Shown: piece after piece, positions 7,980 to 17,961 of the stretch
Numbering within the stretch: position 1 is the first letter of the stretch
How the letters are laid out: each line of letters starts with the position of its first letter
From: Rhizobium sp. Leaf453
GTDB taxonomy: Bacteria > Pseudomonadota > Alphaproteobacteria > Rhizobiales > Rhizobiaceae
DNA: 64,000 nt
Reading direction: 5' to 3'
Assembly (NCBI RefSeq): GCF_001425605.1
Contig: NZ_LMRG01000001.1
Location: 187,152 to 251,151, forward strand
The notes under the pieces: model-generated
Told to the model about the DNA's origin: nothing
Databases searched by the model: none
The model's input: only the letters and a program-made list of their open reading frames with translations
Made by a program: the position numbers and the translations under genes

Positions 7980-8971
7980 ACCATATCCTCCACCGTCAGC
8001 GGCACGTGGCGAAGCTCGCGGTTGACGAGGAAATTCTCGGTTTCCTCGACCGTATCCGCCAGTTCGACCACCGCGCCGAAGCGTTCGCGAAACGCCTCAA
8101 TGATCTCGTTGACGATGACTTCCGGCGCGGATGCTCCGGCAGACAGGCCCACCGTAGCGACATCGGCGAAATCATCCCAGTCGATTTCCGACGCGCGCTG
8201 GACAAGCACGGATTTTTTCGCACCGGCCCGGAGCGCGACCTCGACCAGCCGCTTGGAATTCGATGAATTCGGCGCACCGACGATGATGAAATGGTCGCAT
8301 CCGGGGGCAGCCTGCTTCACCGCTTCCTGGCGATTGGTGGTGGCATAGCAGATCGAATCGGCGGCGGGCGCCGTCAGGTTCGGAAAGCGCTCGTGCAGCC
8401 GCTTGATGACGCCGGCGGTGTCGTCAACCGAGAGCGTGGTCTGGGTGACGAAGCCGAGATTGTCGGGATCCGGCGGCGTGTAGACATCCGCATCCTCGAC
8501 GGTTTCCACCAGCGACACCGCGCCTTCCGGCAATTGCCCCATCGTGCCGATCACTTCCGGGTGGCCGGCATGGCCGATCAGCACGACATGGCGGCCGAGC
8601 TTCTGGTGACGCATTGCCTGCTTGTGTACCTTGGAGACCAGCGGACATGTGGCATCGAGATAGAACAGGTTGCGGGCTGTGGCATCCGCAGGGACCGATT
8701 TCGGCACGCCATGGGCGGAAAACACCACCGGCTGCTTGCGATGCTCTTCCGGGATCTCGTCGAGTTCCTCGACGAAAATCGCGCCCTTAGCCTCCAGCCC
8801 TTCGACAACGTAGCGATTGTGCACGATCTCGTGCCGGACATAGACCGGCGCGCCATATTCCTTCAACGCCAGAACGACGATCTGGATCGCCCGGTCGACG
8901 CCAGCGCAAAAGCCGCGCGGTCCGCAGAGGCGAAGGGTGATCGGGGTCTTTGCCGGGGTAGAAGAAGCCAT
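7958..8971 (-). CDS. ispH: 4-hydroxy-3-methylbut-2-enyl diphosphate reductase
   Basis: Last enzyme of the non-mevalonate isoprenoid pathway, giving IPP and DMAPP. The 337 residues carry the three cysteines that hold the iron-sulfur cluster: Cys22 in [12 protein letters not shown], Cys109 in [11 protein letters not shown] and Cys208 in [10 protein letters not shown]. The catalytic region [10 protein letters not shown] and the substrate motif GAPNSSNS are present. It follows the DUF1304 gene by 3 bases. The same window holds dxs, the first step of the pathway. Confidence 0.97.
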   Translation of the reverse strand: MASSTPAKTPITLRLCGPRGFCAGVDRAIQIVVLALKEYGAPVYVRHEIVHNRYVVEGLEAKGAIFVEELDEIPEEHRKQPVVFSAHGVPKSVPADATARNLFYLDATCPLVSKVHKQAMRHQKLGRHVVLIGHAGHPEVIGTMGQLPEGAVSLVETVEDADVYTPPDPDNLGFVTQTTLSVDDTAGVIKRLHERFPNLTAPAADSICYATTNRQEAVKQAAPGCDHFIIVGAPNSSNSKRLVEVALRAGAKKSVLVQRASEIDWDDFADVATVGLSAGASAPEVIVNEIIEAFRERFGAVVELADTVEETENFLVNRELRHVPLTVEDMVWVNGRD

Positions 8972-8974
8972 GGA

Positions 8975-9340
8975 TCAGGAAGCCAGCACAGTCAAAAGAA
9001 GAGCGACGATCGCCGGTCCACCCTGCACCAGAAGAATGCGCGGCTTGACCGACCATGCGCCATATATAGCGGCAACGATCACGCACACAAGGAAGAACAC
9101 CTTCAGTTGAAAGGCAAAATCCGTCTGAGACGCCAGAAGCGACCAGACGAGGCCGGCAGCCAGAAAACCGTTGTAGAGTCCCTGATTGGCGGCCAGAACC
9201 TTCGTCGCTTCCGCCTGTTCGGCCGACATGCGGAAGACCTTCCGTCCTGTTGGTCGGGTCCAGAGGAACATTTCCAGCACCAGAAAGCCGAGATGGAAGA
9301 GCGCCGTCAGGGCGATGAAGATGTTTGCCAGAACGCCCAT
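8975..9340 (-). CDS. DUF1304 family membrane protein
   Basis: A 121-residue protein with four predicted membrane helices (about residues 4-22, 50-68, 75-93, 100-118). The order LEMFLWTRPTGRKVFRMS followed by NQGLYNGFLAAGLVW is characteristic of DUF1304, a family of unknown function. It lies tightly between the SURF1 gene (27 bases) and ispH (3 bases), so it is very likely part of the same transcript. Nothing in the sequence indicates a role in oxidase assembly. Confidence 0.88.
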   Translation of the reverse strand: MGVLANIFIALTALFHLGFLVLEMFLWTRPTGRKVFRMSAEQAEATKVLAANQGLYNGFLAAGLVWSLLASQTDFAFQLKVFFLVCVIVAAIYGAWSVKPRILLVQGGPAIVALLLTVLAS

Positions 9341-9367
9341 ACGATTCTCCCTGTTGAAGCCCGGAAC

Positions 9368-10135
9368 TTACGTCTTCCGCCGAAAGATGAACACCCCGCT
9401 GATCACCACCAGCGTGGCGGCAAGGCCGTACCATGTCACCGCATATTGCAGATGGCTGTTCGGCAGATCGAACTGCGTCACACCGCCGATCGGCATGCCG
9501 CCCTCATGCGGCGTTGCGTCCGCATCCATGAAGAAGGGCACGACCTTGGCAGGATCGAGCCCGGCACTTGACGCCATCACGTCGAGGTCCTTCCAGTAGA
9601 AGATGTTCTTGGCGACATCGTTGTCCGGCACGGCCCAGGATGGTTTTTCCAAGAGCTTGGCGCGGGCAAGACCGGTGACGATCTGCTCGCCGGTCAACTG
9701 CCCCAGCTTGCGCATTCCCGGCTCCTTGTTCTCGAAGGGAACGAAGCCGCGGTTGACGAACAGGACCTGGCCATCCGCAAGCTGCAGCGGCGTATAGATG
9801 TAATAGCCGGTGCGCCCCTCATAGGTCGCAAAGAAATGGCGTTCCTTGTTGTTGATATAGGTGCCGCTCACCCGCATCGCGCGGTAATCGACATCCCCGC
9901 CATCCTTGGCCAACGCCTCGATTGAAGCGAGATCGGCAGGCGGCGCATGCCGGCGCGTCTCGATCTCGGACAGCAACGCTTCCTTCCAGTGCAACCGCTG
10001 GACCTGCCAGGTCCCAAGCGACAGCAGAATGGCGAGCACAGTCAAAAGCAGAACGATACCCGCGACACGGCCGAACAGCCCGCCGCCTTTTCTTGCGGAC
10101 GCCTCAACCACGATCGATCTCACCCTGGCGCGCAT
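9368..10135 (-). CDS. SURF1 family cytochrome oxidase biogenesis protein
   Basis: A 255-residue inner-membrane protein needed for heme a insertion into the aa3 oxidase. The topology is diagnostic: one helix near residues 24-46 ending in SLGTWQVQRLHWKE, a large periplasmic domain including VLFVNRGFVP, and a second helix near residues 228-250 containing HLQYAVTWYGLA. The 5' end overlaps the DUF983 gene by 32 bases. It belongs to the cox cluster but is now separated from ctaE by the toxin-antitoxin pair. Confidence 0.94.
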   Translation of the reverse strand: MRARVRSIVVEASARKGGGLFGRVAGIVLLLTVLAILLSLGTWQVQRLHWKEALLSEIETRRHAPPADLASIEALAKDGGDVDYRAMRVSGTYINNKERHFFATYEGRTGYYIYTPLQLADGQVLFVNRGFVPFENKEPGMRKLGQLTGEQIVTGLARAKLLEKPSWAVPDNDVAKNIFYWKDLDVMASSAGLDPAKVVPFFMDADATPHEGGMPIGGVTQFDLPNSHLQYAVTWYGLAATLVVISGVFIFRRKT

Positions 10136-10487
10136 TGTTGCGGTATTGCAGGTTGATCAGCACGCCCTTGAGCAGGCGCATCAGCACGAGACTCAGGCCG
10201 CAGGCCAGCGGTATCCAGAGCAGGAAATGCAGCCACAGCGGCGGATTGATGTTGACCTCCATCCACAGCGCCGCGCCGACGACAATGAAGCCGACGATCA
10301 GGATGACGAAGACCACGGGGCCATCGCCCGAATCGGCGAAGGCCAGATCGAGATCACAGTTGGCGCAGACCGATTTCACCTTCAGGAATCCGTCGAACAG
10401 CTTTCCCTGACCGCAGCGCGGGCAGCATCCCTGCAATCCGGCCTTCACAGGATCGACCGGCGGAAAATGGGCTGTGTCTTCGGTCAT
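10104..10487 (-). CDS. DUF983 zinc-ribbon membrane protein
   Basis: A 127-residue protein. An N-terminal zinc ribbon (CPRCGQGKLFDGFLKVKSVCANC) is followed by two membrane helices at about residues 55-75 and 82-104. DUF983 proteins are regularly encoded between ctaE and the SURF1 gene in alphaproteobacteria, and a role in oxidase biogenesis has been proposed from this conservation; direct function is not established. It overlaps the SURF1 gene by 32 bases, implying translational coupling. Confidence 0.9.
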   Translation of the reverse strand: MTEDTAHFPPVDPVKAGLQGCCPRCGQGKLFDGFLKVKSVCANCDLDLAFADSGDGPVVFVILIVGFIVVGAALWMEVNINPPLWLHFLLWIPLACGLSLVLMRLLKGVLINLQYRNNARQGEIDRG

Positions 10488-10614
10488 GGCTTGATCTTTC
10501 AGATTGGCCTCTTTCCGGCCTTCACATTAGAGCAGCTAGGTATCTTCCGGCCGCATTTTCGTCCAACAGAAAGGCTGCGACAAAAGGGCTCTTAAAGTTG
10601 CCAGCCAAATCTGT

Positions 10615-10905
10615 TCAGGAGGCACGATCCGTAACGATGGTCATTTTCAGCCCCAGCGTGGATATGATTTTATGCAGTGTTTCAAAACGCGTTTTTGAAC
10701 CGCCGCGCAGTGACTTGTAGAGGCTTTCGCGGCCAAGCCCTGAGGCTTTCGCGATTTCCGTCATCCCGCGCGCTTTCGCAACGTCTCCAAGTGCCGCGAT
10801 GAAAACGTCCGGATTTTCATCTTCCATGGCTGCTGCCAGATACTCGGCAATCAATTCGTCGTCGTCGAGAAATTCCGAGACATCAAAGACAGAAGTCGTC
10901 GTCAT
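10615..10905 (-). CDS. antitoxin of the HI1420 addiction-module family
   Basis: A 96-residue DNA-binding protein of the putative addiction-module antidote family related to Haemophilus HI1420. An HTH is visible in GMTEIAKASGLGRESLYKSLRGG (about residues 48-70), followed by the family's TRFETLHKIISTLGLKM segment. It should neutralise the toxin encoded just upstream and repress the shared promoter. Its ATG overlaps the toxin's stop (ATGA type), so the order is toxin first, antitoxin second, as usual in this family. The pair sits between ctaE and the DUF983 gene. Confidence 0.92.
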   Translation of the reverse strand: MTTTSVFDVSEFLDDDELIAEYLAAAMEDENPDVFIAALGDVAKARGMTEIAKASGLGRESLYKSLRGGSKTRFETLHKIISTLGLKMTIVTDRAS

Positions 10906-11207
10906 TTACGGCCCTTCTTCAGTTCATTGGCTATTTTCAACGCCGCTGCGATGTCGCGCTTCTGGCTGGATTTGTCTCCACCGATCAGCAGCAGATAGAC
11001 GACATCCCCGGTTCGCTTGAAATAAACACGGTAACCAGGGCCGTAATGTATCCGCATCTCGGAAACGCCCTCGCCGACCGGCGCGCAGTCTCCCAGATTT
11101 CCATGTTCCGCTGAACGGATCCGCGCGAGAATCCTCGCTTTAGCCTTCACGTCACGCAGCGAAAAAAGCCAATCCTTGAAGACAGTGGTGGCTTCAAATA
11201 TCAACAT
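10902..11207 (-). CDS. RelE/ParE-superfamily toxin (HI1419 type)
   Basis: A 101-residue protein matching the putative addiction-module killer family. It opens with TTVFKDWLFSLRDVKAKARILARI, continues with GVSEMRIHYGPGYRVYFKR and ends with LLIGGDKSSQKRDIAAALKIA. These are hallmarks of this RelE/HigB-like group, whose characterised members inhibit translation by cutting mRNA. It starts at an ATG with no good ribosome site and a palindrome only 7 bases upstream. It is translationally coupled to the antitoxin gene. Confidence 0.92.
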   Translation of the reverse strand: MLIFEATTVFKDWLFSLRDVKAKARILARIRSAEHGNLGDCAPVGEGVSEMRIHYGPGYRVYFKRTGDVVYLLLIGGDKSSQKRDIAAALKIANELKKGRK

Positions 11208-11213
11208 GTCTTT

Positions 11214-11231
11214 TGTATCTTATCGGATACA
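11214..11231. promoter_or_regulatory. putative toxin-antitoxin operator
   Basis: An inverted repeat, TGTATC / GATACA with a 6-base spacer, starts 7 bases upstream of the toxin start codon. It occupies the position expected for an autoregulatory site bound by the antitoxin's HTH. Confidence 0.55.
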
Positions 11232-11270
11232 TTTGGTCAATTCTCCCATCTCTCAAAGCTCTGAAATGGA

Positions 11271-11294
11271 AACGGCCGCATCGCTGCGGCCGTT
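11271..11294 (-). terminator. terminator at the end of the cta cluster
   Basis: Nine-base perfect arms AACGGCCGC / GCGGCCGTT with a 6-base loop, about 30 bases past the ctaE stop codon, followed on the minus strand by TTCCATTTC. It lies between ctaE and the toxin gene, suggesting that the oxidase transcript ends here and that the TA pair has its own promoter. Confidence 0.65.
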
Positions 11295-11323
11295 CCGATA
11301 TCCAATTTCAACCCCGAGGTCGA

Positions 11324-12202
11324 TCAACCGTGCGCGACCGGTGCGCCCCAGCCGCCCCAGATGTAGATCGAGAAGAACAGGAACAGCCAGACGACGTCGA
11401 CGAAGTGCCAGTACCAGGCGGCGGATTCGAAGCCGAAGTGCTGCTTCGGGGTGAAATCGCCCTTCAGTGCGCGCAGCAGGCAGACGATCAGGAAGATCGT
11501 TCCGACCAGAACGTGGAAGCCGTGGAAACCGGTCGCCATGAAGAAGGTCGCGCCGTAGATCGAATCCTTGAAGGCGAACGGAGCGTGGGCATATTCGTAG
11601 GCCTGCACGAAGGAGAACAGGACACCGAGCAGGACGGTCAGCGTCAGGCCGTTGATCAGGCCCTTGCGGTCGTTGTGCAGCAGCGCATGGTGCGCCCAGG
11701 TGACGGTCGTGCCCGAGAGCAGCAGGATGACGGTGTTATAGAGCGGCAGGTGCCAGGGATCGAGAACCTCGATGCCCTTCGGAGGCCATGCGCCGCCGGT
11801 AAACGCCGTACGGGTTGCCTGGATGGCTTCGCCGGGAAACAGGCTGGCGTCGAAATAGGCCCAGAACCAGGCAACGAAGAACATCACTTCCGAAGCGATG
11901 AACATGATCATGCCGTAACGCAGATGCAGCGCTACGACGCGGGTGTGATGGCCCTCATGCGCTTCCTTGATCGTATCCGCCCACCAGGCGTACATCGTGT
12001 AGAGCACCACGGCGAGACCGATGAAGAACATCCACGGATGCGCCCATTCGATACCGAACAGGTGGAGCGAACCACCCGAGAGGTAGCGCATGTAGCCGAC
12101 GCCGCCGAAGGCCATGACGAACGCGCCGATCGAGGCAAGCAGCGGCCATGGGCTGGGGTCGATGATATGGTAGTCGTGGTTCTTCTGATGCGCATCGGCC
12201 AT
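11324..12202 (-). CDS. ctaE: cytochrome c oxidase subunit III
   Basis: Third core subunit of the aa3-type oxidase in the inner membrane. The 292-residue protein has the usual seven helices; [18 protein letters not shown] and the [15 protein letters not shown] segment near the C-terminus are diagnostic. The start at 12202 ([12 protein letters not shown]) is chosen over an in-frame TTG at 12268 because the extra 22 residues are polar, unconserved in character and would overlap ctaG. It is the last oxidase gene before a terminator. Confidence 0.97.
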   Translation of the reverse strand: MADAHQKNHDYHIIDPSPWPLLASIGAFVMAFGGVGYMRYLSGGSLHLFGIEWAHPWMFFIGLAVVLYTMYAWWADTIKEAHEGHHTRVVALHLRYGMIMFIASEVMFFVAWFWAYFDASLFPGEAIQATRTAFTGGAWPPKGIEVLDPWHLPLYNTVILLLSGTTVTWAHHALLHNDRKGLINGLTLTVLLGVLFSFVQAYEYAHAPFAFKDSIYGATFFMATGFHGFHVLVGTIFLIVCLLRALKGDFTPKQHFGFESAAWYWHFVDVVWLFLFFSIYIWGGWGAPVAHG

Positions 12203-12264
12203 GTGGATATCCCCGATAAGTCTTTCTGTTCGTCGCTTCCGGCTTAGCCGAAAACGGTGATCTG

Positions 12265-12870
12265 TCAAAGTCTGTTGTCAGTTTCGACCGGCTTCGCCTT
12301 CAATGCCGCCACCGGCTTCGAAGGTTCGCGGGCGTAGAATGTATAGGAAAGCGTCAGCGTCCGGATGTCCTTGGTTTCGACCGACTTGACGATCTCCGGA
12401 TCGACGAAGAACACCACCGGCATCTCCATCTCCTCGCCAGGCTGCAGCGTCGTCTCGGTGAAGCAGAAGCACTGGACCTTGTTGAAATAGGCCCCGCCCG
12501 CCATCGGCGTGACGTTGAAGACTGCCTGACCGGTCGTCGGCTTCTTCGACAGGTTTTTCGCCGTGAAACCGACCTGGACCGTTTCGCCGATCTTGACTTC
12601 GATCTGGCGTTGTACGGGCTTGAAGTCCCACGGTAGGTCGGACGCGATATTGGCGTCGAAGGTCACCTTGATCGTCTTGTCGAGAATGACATCGGACGCC
12701 TGCTCGACACGCTTGGTCGTGCCGTTATATCCGGTCACCTTGCAGAACATGTCGTAGAGCGGCACGGCAGCATAGGCCATGCCGGTCATGCCCACGACGA
12801 AGGCGACGCAGGACGCGACGATGACGCCGTTCGCTCGTTCCTTGTTGGGTCCAGACTTGCCTGCCGTCAT
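12265..12870 (-). CDS. ctaG: cytochrome c oxidase assembly protein CtaG (Cox11)
   Basis: Copper chaperone that delivers copper to the CuB site of subunit I. The 201 residues include one N-terminal membrane anchor (about 16-38, ending [17 protein letters not shown]) and a periplasmic domain. The copper-binding CFCFTE motif is present in [17 protein letters not shown], as is [10 protein letters not shown]. The CFCF cysteines are the ones shown to bind copper in Cox11. The gene lies between the 46-residue ORF and ctaE, the standard rhizobial order. Confidence 0.97.
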   Translation of the reverse strand: MTAGKSGPNKERANGVIVASCVAFVVGMTGMAYAAVPLYDMFCKVTGYNGTTKRVEQASDVILDKTIKVTFDANIASDLPWDFKPVQRQIEVKIGETVQVGFTAKNLSKKPTTGQAVFNVTPMAGGAYFNKVQCFCFTETTLQPGEEMEMPVVFFVDPEIVKSVETKDIRTLTLSYTFYAREPSKPVAALKAKPVETDNRL

Positions 12871-12885
12871 AACCGTCGCTCCGCC

Positions 12886-13026
12886 TTATTGAACCATGCC
12901 GTTGCTGAACTTGATCAGCGTAACAACGTAGAAAAGGACGACGAGGCCGAAGAGAACGACGCCAAGCGCTATATTGCGGCCGCGGCGCGACTTCTTCTGG
13001 GCGGGGGTGAGTGTCACGAGATCCAT
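12886..13026 (-). CDS. 46-residue single-span protein of the cox cluster (CoxF-like)
   Basis: A short gene whose ATG overlaps the ctaB stop by one base (TGATG) and ends 15 bases before ctaG. The product starts [18 protein letters not shown] and continues into one hydrophobic helix (about residues 19-38). A small membrane protein at this exact place recurs in alphaproteobacterial oxidase clusters, sometimes named CoxF. Its role is unknown, but the tight coupling suggests oxidase assembly or stability. Its size makes it easy to miss. Confidence 0.85.
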   Translation of the reverse strand: MDLVTLTPAQKKSRRGRNIALGVVLFGLVVLFYVVTLIKFSNGMVQ

Positions 13027-13979
13027 CAGGCAACCTTTCCGGCAGTCAGCCACAGCGTGGTGACAAGGTGATCGATCATCAGCGCGGAGAAGATCGCGAA
13101 GAGATACAGGATCGAGAAGGCAAAGAGTTTCTTGGCCGGCAGCATGCGCTCGTCGCCTTCCGGCATGCGGTAGACACCGATCGAATACCAGATGAAGCCG
13201 AGGCCCAGCGCGGTACCGAATGCACCGTAGGCCATGCTGGCGAAGCCTGCGATCGTCGGCACCACGCCGATGATCGCGGTGAGACAGGCGTAGATGACAA
13301 TCTGGGTCTTGGTGGTCGCCTCGCCACTGACATTCGGCAGCATCGGCACACCGACCGCACCGTAATCACGCATCTTGAACAGCGCCAGCGCCCAGAAATG
13401 GGCTGGGGTCCACAGGAAGGTGATCAGGAAGAGAATGATGCTTTCGATGGAGACGCCATTGGTGACGCAGGCCCAGCCGATCATCGGCGGGAATGCGCCG
13501 GCGGCGCCGCCGATAACGATGTTCTGCGGCGTCGAGCGCTTCAGCCACATCGTGTAGATCACAGCATAGAAAAAGATCGTGAAGGCGAGCAGCCCGGCCG
13601 ACAGCCAGTTGATCACCAGGCCGAGGATGCAGACCGAGAAGGCCGAGAGCACGAGGCCGAAGGCCAAAGCCTCCTGCGGCAGGATCTTGCCGGCAGGAAT
13701 GGGCCGTGTTGCCGTGCGTGTCATCACCGCATCGATATCGGCATCGTACCACATGTTCAGGGCACCGGAGGCTCCGGCGCCCACGGCGATACAGAGGATC
13801 GCGATAAAGCCGAGGAACGGATTGATATGCCCCGGCGCCATCACCATGCCAGCCAGCCCCGTGAAGACCACGAGCGACATCACGCGCGGCTTGAGGAGTT
13901 CAAAGAAATCGCGCGCAGACGCCTCCGAAAGGCGGACGCCTTCCTGGCCGATTGCTTCGTGATTGTCGATGACCGTCAT
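13026..13979 (-). CDS. ctaB: protoheme IX farnesyltransferase (heme O synthase)
   Basis: Transfers a farnesyl group to heme b to make heme O, the precursor of heme a for the oxidase. The 317-residue protein has multiple helices, the prenyltransferase motif [23 protein letters not shown] (Asp-rich, Mg-binding) and a second site in [11 protein letters not shown]. It is of usual length. A 251-base gap containing a palindromic repeat separates it from ctaD, while the next gene is coupled by a one-base overlap. Confidence 0.97.
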   Translation of the reverse strand: MTVIDNHEAIGQEGVRLSEASARDFFELLKPRVMSLVVFTGLAGMVMAPGHINPFLGFIAILCIAVGAGASGALNMWYDADIDAVMTRTATRPIPAGKILPQEALAFGLVLSAFSVCILGLVINWLSAGLLAFTIFFYAVIYTMWLKRSTPQNIVIGGAAGAFPPMIGWACVTNGVSIESIILFLITFLWTPAHFWALALFKMRDYGAVGVPMLPNVSGEATTKTQIVIYACLTAIIGVVPTIAGFASMAYGAFGTALGLGFIWYSIGVYRMPEGDERMLPAKKLFAFSILYLFAIFSALMIDHLVTTLWLTAGKVA

Positions 13980-14037
13980 GTCGTCTCTTTTCCGTTCAAT
14001 CTCGTGAAAGAGGTAAGCTGCCGGCTTCCCTCTCAGT

Positions 14038-14127
14038 CGTCATCCTCGGGCTTGACCCGAGGATCCACATCCCACGGCAAGCCGGAAGATGTGGAATGGA
14101 TCCTCAGGTCAGGCCCGAGGGATGACG
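14038..14127. repeat. intergenic palindromic repeat within the cta cluster
   Basis: An imperfect inverted repeat of about 35-base arms running from CGTCATCCTCGGG to CCCGAGGGATGACG. The left arm contains its own hairpin (CCTCGGG / CCCGAGG). Elements of this look, reading GTCATCCTCGGGCTTGAC, are scattered between genes in many alphaproteobacteria. Located between ctaD and ctaB, it would form a stable RNA structure on the oxidase transcript and might process or attenuate it. Confidence 0.75.
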
Positions 14128-14230
14128 GAGGGTGGGTGCAGGACTTGCCCGGCGAACCTTCTGCTCCGCGGTATGCGTGTTCTGTTTGTCAGGGAGCCGC
14201 CGTTACCGGCGGCTCCGACTGTCTGCGATC

Positions 14231-15952
<1,722 letters not shown>

Positions 15953-16837
15953 TTACTGTGCGGCGTTTGCAGCGACGTCGACGGTCTTTGCCGCGCCGTC
16001 GGTTGCAGCCATGAGTGCCTTGTTCGCGTCACCAATGTTGGTGGCGGCGGCAGCGAGCCAAGTGTTGTACTTGTCTTCACTGACGACACGGACGGCGATC
16101 GGCATATAGGCATGGTCCTTGCCGCAGAGCTCGGAACACTGGCCATAGTAGAGGCCTTCGCGGTCAGCCTTGAACCAGGTCTCGTTCAGACGGCCTGGAA
16201 CGGCGTCGATCTTCACACCGAAAGCCGGCATGGCGAAAGCATGGATGACGTCGGCTGCAGTCACCAGGAGACGAACGGTCTTGCCGACGGGAACAACGAC
16301 TTCATTGTCCACTGCGAGGAGACGCGGATAGGCTTCCTTGTCGGCCTTGCCGAGAGCGTCGCGGTCTTCGTCCTTGAGGAGAAGACTGTCGAAGGAGAGC
16401 GGGCTTTCGCCAACTTCGTATTCATACGACCAGTACCACTGGTTGCCCGTTGCCTTGACTGTCAGGTCCGGATTTTGCGGCGGCGTCAACTGCGCGGTCA
16501 GAAGCTGGAAGGACGGGATCGCCAGGAAGAGGAGAATGACGACGGGGCCGAGCGTCCAGACGATCTCGATCGCCGTGTTGTGGCTGGTCTTGGAAGCGAC
16601 CGGGTTCTTGGACTCGCGGTAGCGAACGACGATCCAGACCAGCAGCGCCAGAACGAACAGCGTGATCGGCACGATGAACCACAGCGTGTAGTGCTCGAAC
16701 CATGTAATTTCTTCCATGATTCCGGTTGCAGCCGACTGAAAATTGGTCTGCCACGCGACCGGCTTGTCAGCAAAGGCGTTGGAAGCAAAAAGCAGACAGG
16801 CAGTGGATGCCAGAGCTGCAAAAGCCTTGTTTTTCAC
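15953..16837 (-). CDS. ctaC: cytochrome c oxidase subunit II
   Basis: Receives electrons from cytochrome c through the binuclear CuA centre. The 294-residue protein has a signal peptide (about residues 1-23), two membrane helices and a periplasmic domain with the CuA ligands in QCSELCGKDHAYMP plus the upstream His in DVIHAFAMP. An Ala-rich tail follows. It starts at a GTG (16837) preceded by GGGAGAC. A perfect TTGAT-N4-ATCAA box lies 21 bases upstream. It is the first gene of the cta cluster. Confidence 0.98.
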   Translation of the reverse strand: MKNKAFAALASTACLLFASNAFADKPVAWQTNFQSAATGIMEEITWFEHYTLWFIVPITLFVLALLVWIVVRYRESKNPVASKTSHNTAIEIVWTLGPVVILLFLAIPSFQLLTAQLTPPQNPDLTVKATGNQWYWSYEYEVGESPLSFDSLLLKDEDRDALGKADKEAYPRLLAVDNEVVVPVGKTVRLLVTAADVIHAFAMPAFGVKIDAVPGRLNETWFKADREGLYYGQCSELCGKDHAYMPIAVRVVSEDKYNTWLAAAATNIGDANKALMAATDGAAKTVDVAANAAQ

Positions 16838-17272
16838 AATAGTGTCTCCCTGGGCGCTTGATCAGGATCAAAGCGAAACGCAGAATCCTCGTCATACTGA
16901 AGCGCTTCAAACCACAGTTTGATCAACGCCGCAACATCTGTCCCGTCAAGCCCCTGCGTCATTTTTACTCAAACCCTGCTTTTCGCACAGGCTCTTAGCG
17001 GGTGCATGCCTCGGGACGGAGCTAGGCAGCCGTGGGCCACCGACGCAAAGTCCCGCAATTCCTCTCCGTGAGCCATCCTATACCATATTTAAGACAGCCG
17101 ACGCCATGCAGTTCGGCCCGATTGGGGAGTATTGGCAGCAGGTTGCGCCGATATGCCGCCGTATAGAGCCCCATTTCCGCCACACCGCACTGGAATGTAG
17201 CCGCCGGGGCTTTTCATTTGCGTGCACGCACTTCAAGAATAGCCGCTACTGATTCTTTAGTTTGAGGTTTCC
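16838..17272. other. divergent intergenic region between ctaC and ialB-like gene
   Basis: This 435-base stretch contains the ctaC leader and promoter on the minus strand, including the FNR/FixK-type box at 16858-16871, and the promoter side of the IalB-family gene on the plus strand. I see no convincing ORF with a ribosome site, no tRNA-like fold and no recognised riboswitch. Confidence 0.5.
16858..16871. promoter_or_regulatory. FNR/FixK-type box upstream of ctaC
   Basis: The site matches TTGAT-N4-ATCAA exactly on both strands, the consensus of FNR, FnrN and FixK regulators. It lies only 21 bases before the ctaC start codon and just ahead of the ribosome site. That position fits repression of the high-oxygen aa3 oxidase under low oxygen better than activation. 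The assignment is from sequence only. Confidence 0.65.
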
Positions 17273-17818
17273 ATGGGCCTGTCCCTCCTTTCCCGGCTGC
17301 CGGTTGCGGCGTTCGGACTTGCCGCCACACTTCTTTCCTTCTCGGCAGCGGCCCAACAGCAGCAACCCGGATCGCAGCAGCCAGGCACGCCCGGCACGGT
17401 CAAGTCCAATCATGGTGCATGGTCGATCGTCTGCGACCAGCCGGCCGGCGCTTCGGCCGAGCAGTGCGCGCTGATGCAGAACGTCATTGCCGAGGATCGC
17501 CCGGAAGTGGGCCTCTCCGTCGTCGTGCTCAAGACCGCCGATCGCAAGGCAAAGATCCTGCGCGTGCTGGCGCCCCTTGGCGTGCTGCTGCCGAACGGCC
17601 TTGGACTGAACGTCGATGGCAAGGATATCGGCCGCGCCTATTTCGTCCGCTGCTTCTCCGATGGCTGCTATGCCGAAGTCGTTCTGGAAGAGGAACTGCT
17701 GAAAACCTTCCGCAGCGGTGCCACCGCCACCTTCATCGTCTTCCAGTCTCCGGAAGAAGGCATCGGCATCCCGGTCGATCTGAAGGGGTTCGGAGAGGGT
17801 TACGACGCGCTGCCATAA
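17273..17818 (+). CDS. invasion-associated locus B (IalB) family protein
   Basis: A 181-residue periplasmic protein with a signal peptide (about residues 1-28, cleavage near SAAAQ) and a Gln/Pro-rich spacer. The IalB domain follows: HGAWSIVCDQPAGASAEQCALMQ, then LGVLLPNGLGLNVDG, and YFVRCFSDGCYAEVVLEEELL with four conserved cysteines expected to form disulfides. Bartonella IalB is linked to erythrocyte invasion, but the family is common in free-living rhizobia, where its role is not defined. It stands alone with its own terminator. Confidence 0.93.
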   Translation: MGLSLLSRLPVAAFGLAATLLSFSAAAQQQQPGSQQPGTPGTVKSNHGAWSIVCDQPAGASAEQCALMQNVIAEDRPEVGLSVVVLKTADRKAKILRVLAPLGVLLPNGLGLNVDGKDIGRAYFVRCFSDGCYAEVVLEEELLKTFRSGATATFIVFQSPEEGIGIPVDLKGFGEGYDALP

Positions 17819-17863
17819 GGCAAACCTTCATTTGTCACGATGAAAGACCAACCTGCGTTCCAG

Positions 17864-17896
17864 AGCGGCTGACCGAATATCCGGCGGCCGCTTTTT
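17864..17896 (+). terminator. terminator after the IalB-family gene
   Basis: Arms AGCGGC / GCCGCT with an inner CCG-CGG pairing are followed directly by TTTTTC, about 45 bases beyond the stop codon. It is a good candidate intrinsic terminator. Confidence 0.65.
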
Positions 17897-17961
17897 CTTT
17901 GCGCTTGCCCCTCCCTGTGCCTGTCCCTACATAAGTCACTCTCTATCTCAGCATCCGGAGC

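Noticed and set aside
16915-16928. A second TTGATCAA palindrome upstream of ctaC
   Set aside because: It lacks the 4-base spacer required for an FNR/FixK box, so it is not reported as a site.
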